Shown: positions 40,258 through 41,891 of the stretch, one piece after another | Layout: every line of letters begins with the position of its first letter | Numbering within the stretch: position 1 is the stretch's first letter | DNA from: Oscillospiraceae bacterium | Lineage (GTDB): Bacteria; Bacillota; Clostridia; Oscillospirales; CAG-272 | Direction of reading: 5' to 3' | NCBI GenBank assembly: GCA_015064155.1 | Contig: SVST01000020.1 | Coordinates: 1-41,891, forward strand | DNA length: 41,891 bases | Translations under genes and position numbers: made by a program | Notes under the pieces: model-generated | Databases searched by the model: none | What the model was told of the DNA's origin: nothing | Seen by the model: the letters and a program-made list of their open reading frames with translations, nothing else

Positions 40258-41634
40258 ATGGCAACCCTGACCAAGAAACAGAAAGACTTTACATCGGGAC
40301 CGATGTTCTCTAAAATGATTTTGTTTACACTCCCCGTCATCGCAACGAGTGTTTTGCAGCTGTTGTTCAACACTGCCGATACCTTCGTCGTCGGAAACTG
40401 GGGCGGTGCAACCCCCGAGGCGCGCGAGGCGGCTCTTGCGGCGGTTGGCTCCTGCGGCTCACTGACCAGCCTGCTCACGGGTCTGTTTTTGGGGCTTTCG
40501 GTGGGTGCCGGCGTTACGGTTGCCCATGCCATCGGTGCCAAAAACGAACGCGAGATCGGCAAAACCGTACATACGTCGGTGGTAATCTCGCTGATCTGCG
40601 GCATCGTGGTAAGCGTCTTCGGTATTATATTCGCAAGACCGTTGCTGTCGCTTATGGGAACGCCCCCAACCGTGTTGGATGAAGCCGCACCCTATATGCG
40701 CGCTTGCTTTTGCGGCATGACCGCCAATATGCTCTATAACTACTGTGCCGCGATTCTGCGTAGCACGGGAAACACCATGGGACCGCTTTTCTTCCTCTCG
40801 GTTGCAGGCGTTGTGAACGTGGGGCTGAATTTGGTAATGGTGCTTGTCTTCCACATGGGTGCGCTCGGTGTCGGTATTGCAACCGCCGCGTCGCACTGGG
40901 TGTCGTGTATTCTGGTCGTGACCTACATGATGCGCATGGACGGTCCTTGCAAAATTGAACCGCGGAAGCTATGCATCTCCAAGCCACAGCTCAGAAAAAT
41001 GATTTTGATCGGATTGCCCGCAGGCATCCAAAGCACGCTCTTTGCCATTTCGAACGTGACCATCCAAGCCTCGATCAATTCCTTTCACTCCAACGCGGTC
41101 ATTGCCGGAAATACCGCCGCTTCGAATCTGGACAGCTACGTTTACTTTGCGCAGAACGGACTTTACCACACCGCGTTGACCTTTGTCGGACAAAATCTCG
41201 GTGCAAACAAGTACGAACGCGTCAAAAAAGCCATTATATACGCGCTTTTGTGCGTCTGCGTCGTGGGCATTCTCTTGGGTACGACCGTGTTCTTGTTCGG
41301 TCGCCCCCTGCTGAGCATCTTTAACGACTCTCCCGCAGTGGTCGACGCGGGCATGGTGCGCCTGACCTACCTTTGCCTGCCTTACTTCCTTTGCGGTGCA
41401 ATGGAGGTGGGAAGCGGAACGTTGCGCGGTCTCGGAAAATCCATGACCTCCATGATCATTTCGCTGATCGGCGCGTGCTTTTTGCGCCTGCTCTACCTTG
41501 CCACCGTCTTCAAAATGCTCCATACCACAAGAGTCCTGTACCTCTCCTATCCCCTCTCTTGGATCTTGACCACCATCGCCCTCTTCCTCTTTGTCTTCAT
41601 TGAGCTGCGAAGATGGAAGCGAACAATGACATAA
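40258..41634 (+). CDS. MATE family efflux transporter
   Basis: This 458-residue protein has about 12 membrane segments in two six-helix bundles, typical of multidrug and toxin extrusion (MATE) antiporters that export cationic drugs or metabolites using Na+ or H+ gradients. Family features include LPVIATSVLQLLFNTADTFVVGNW near the N-terminus, GAGVTVAHAIGAKNE, and VGQNLGANKYERVKKAI in the second half. The substrate cannot be read from sequence. The ribosome binding site is AAAAGGAG. It has its own promoter and lies downstream of the glycosidase-like genes, in the same direction but separated by 114 bp. Confidence 0.95.
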   Translation: MATLTKKQKDFTSGPMFSKMILFTLPVIATSVLQLLFNTADTFVVGNWGGATPEAREAALAAVGSCGSLTSLLTGLFLGLSVGAGVTVAHAIGAKNEREIGKTVHTSVVISLICGIVVSVFGIIFARPLLSLMGTPPTVLDEAAPYMRACFCGMTANMLYNYCAAILRSTGNTMGPLFFLSVAGVVNVGLNLVMVLVFHMGALGVGIATAASHWVSCILVVTYMMRMDGPCKIEPRKLCISKPQLRKMILIGLPAGIQSTLFAISNVTIQASINSFHSNAVIAGNTAASNLDSYVYFAQNGLYHTALTFVGQNLGANKYERVKKAIIYALLCVCVVGILLGTTVFLFGRPLLSIFNDSPAVVDAGMVRLTYLCLPYFLCGAMEVGSGTLRGLGKSMTSMIISLIGACFLRLLYLATVFKMLHTTRVLYLSYPLSWILTTIALFLFVFIELRRWKRTMT

Positions 41635-41647
41635 CCTTACAAGGGCG

Positions 41648-41891
41648 CGAGGACGCGCCCCACGCCAGAGCCGGCAGGGTGGTGGCACCTGACGGCTGTC
41701 GGCAGTACCTATGGTTCGATAGAAAAAAGAAAAACTCTCACGCATAGAAAAATGCTGTGAAAGTTTTGCGGGGGTATGGGGGAGCTTTTTCAAAAGCTCC
41801 CCCATAAAAATCGCGTCCCCGCGTCCCCACGGCAGAGCCGGCAGGGTGGTGGCACCTGACGGCTATCGTCAGTACCTATGGTTCGATAGAA
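41648..41891. repeat. Composite intergenic repeat, copy D (tandem, cut by window end)
   Basis: Two units in the orientation opposite to copies B and C follow the MATE gene. Unit 1 has stem AGCCGGCAGG (41669-41678) and CCTGACGGCT (41688-41697) around loop GTGGTGGCA. It then has TGTCGG and TCGATAG words, the core AAAAATGCTGTGAAAG (41749-41764) and a GGGGGAGCTTTT hairpin. Unit 2 repeats GGACGCGG-type sequence in inverse, then stem 41836-41845 with 41855-41864, and runs off the edge in CTATGGTTCGATAG. No gene is present. Confidence 0.87.

Overview
The window looks like a chromosomal segment of an anaerobic Clostridia-type Bacillota, possibly a gut lineage; the family cannot be named from this sequence. 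Supporting signs are AGGAGG-type ribosome binding sites, near-consensus TTGACA-17-TATAAT promoters, oxygen-sensitive radical chemistry (a glycyl radical enzyme with its activase), and the Firmicutes housekeeping order yicC-remA-gmk-rpoZ-priA-def-fmt-rsmB-rlmN-rsgA.

Layout. 1-88 is the 5' end of a 16S rRNA gene on the minus strand, driven by two tandem promoters. 554-7650 (+) carries a DUF421/DUF4363 membrane pair, a glycosyltransferase fused to a CsaB-type pyruvyl transferase, rarA, an RNHCP zinc protein, a DJ-1 family protein and a fusion of 5-formyltetrahydrofolate cyclo-ligase with a CPBP membrane protease. 7826-8959 is a leucine-rich-repeat lipoprotein. 14085-9029 (-) is a five-gene operon (PIG-L deacetylase, PfkB kinase, NagB-like deaminase, DegT aminotransferase, Gfo/Idh/MocA dehydrogenase), divergent from an AraC regulator; it reads as an amino-sugar or amino-cyclitol pathway. 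15363-21091 holds a DeoR regulator divergent from a short, unusual glycyl radical enzyme, its activase, a 2-hydroxyacid dehydrogenase and a glycerophosphodiesterase. 21454-24598 (-) has a GH109-like oxidoreductase-fold protein, then a NERD protein with an unknown partner. 24823-24898 is tRNA-Trp, followed by a long non-coding stretch of nested hairpins and a remnant of a four-helix-bundle gene.

25735-37204 (+) is the housekeeping block for RNA turnover, transcription, replication restart, initiator-Met formylation/deformylation and rRNA modification. It departs from the classical order: coaBC is not between rpoZ and priA, and the PrpC phosphatase/PrkC kinase pair normally found between rlmN and rsgA is missing, leaving only a membrane-anchored protein with three PASTA domains. 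Two uncharacterised TIM-barrel glycosidase-like genes follow rsgA, then a MATE transporter.

Four intergenic regions (15110-15358, 21107-21440, 31958-32112, 41648-41891) carry copies of one composite repeat family. Its stem-loops show compensatory base changes between copies while a loop motif is conserved, so structure appears to be selected. This family, the glycyl radical locus and the PASTA-only protein are the most interesting observations.
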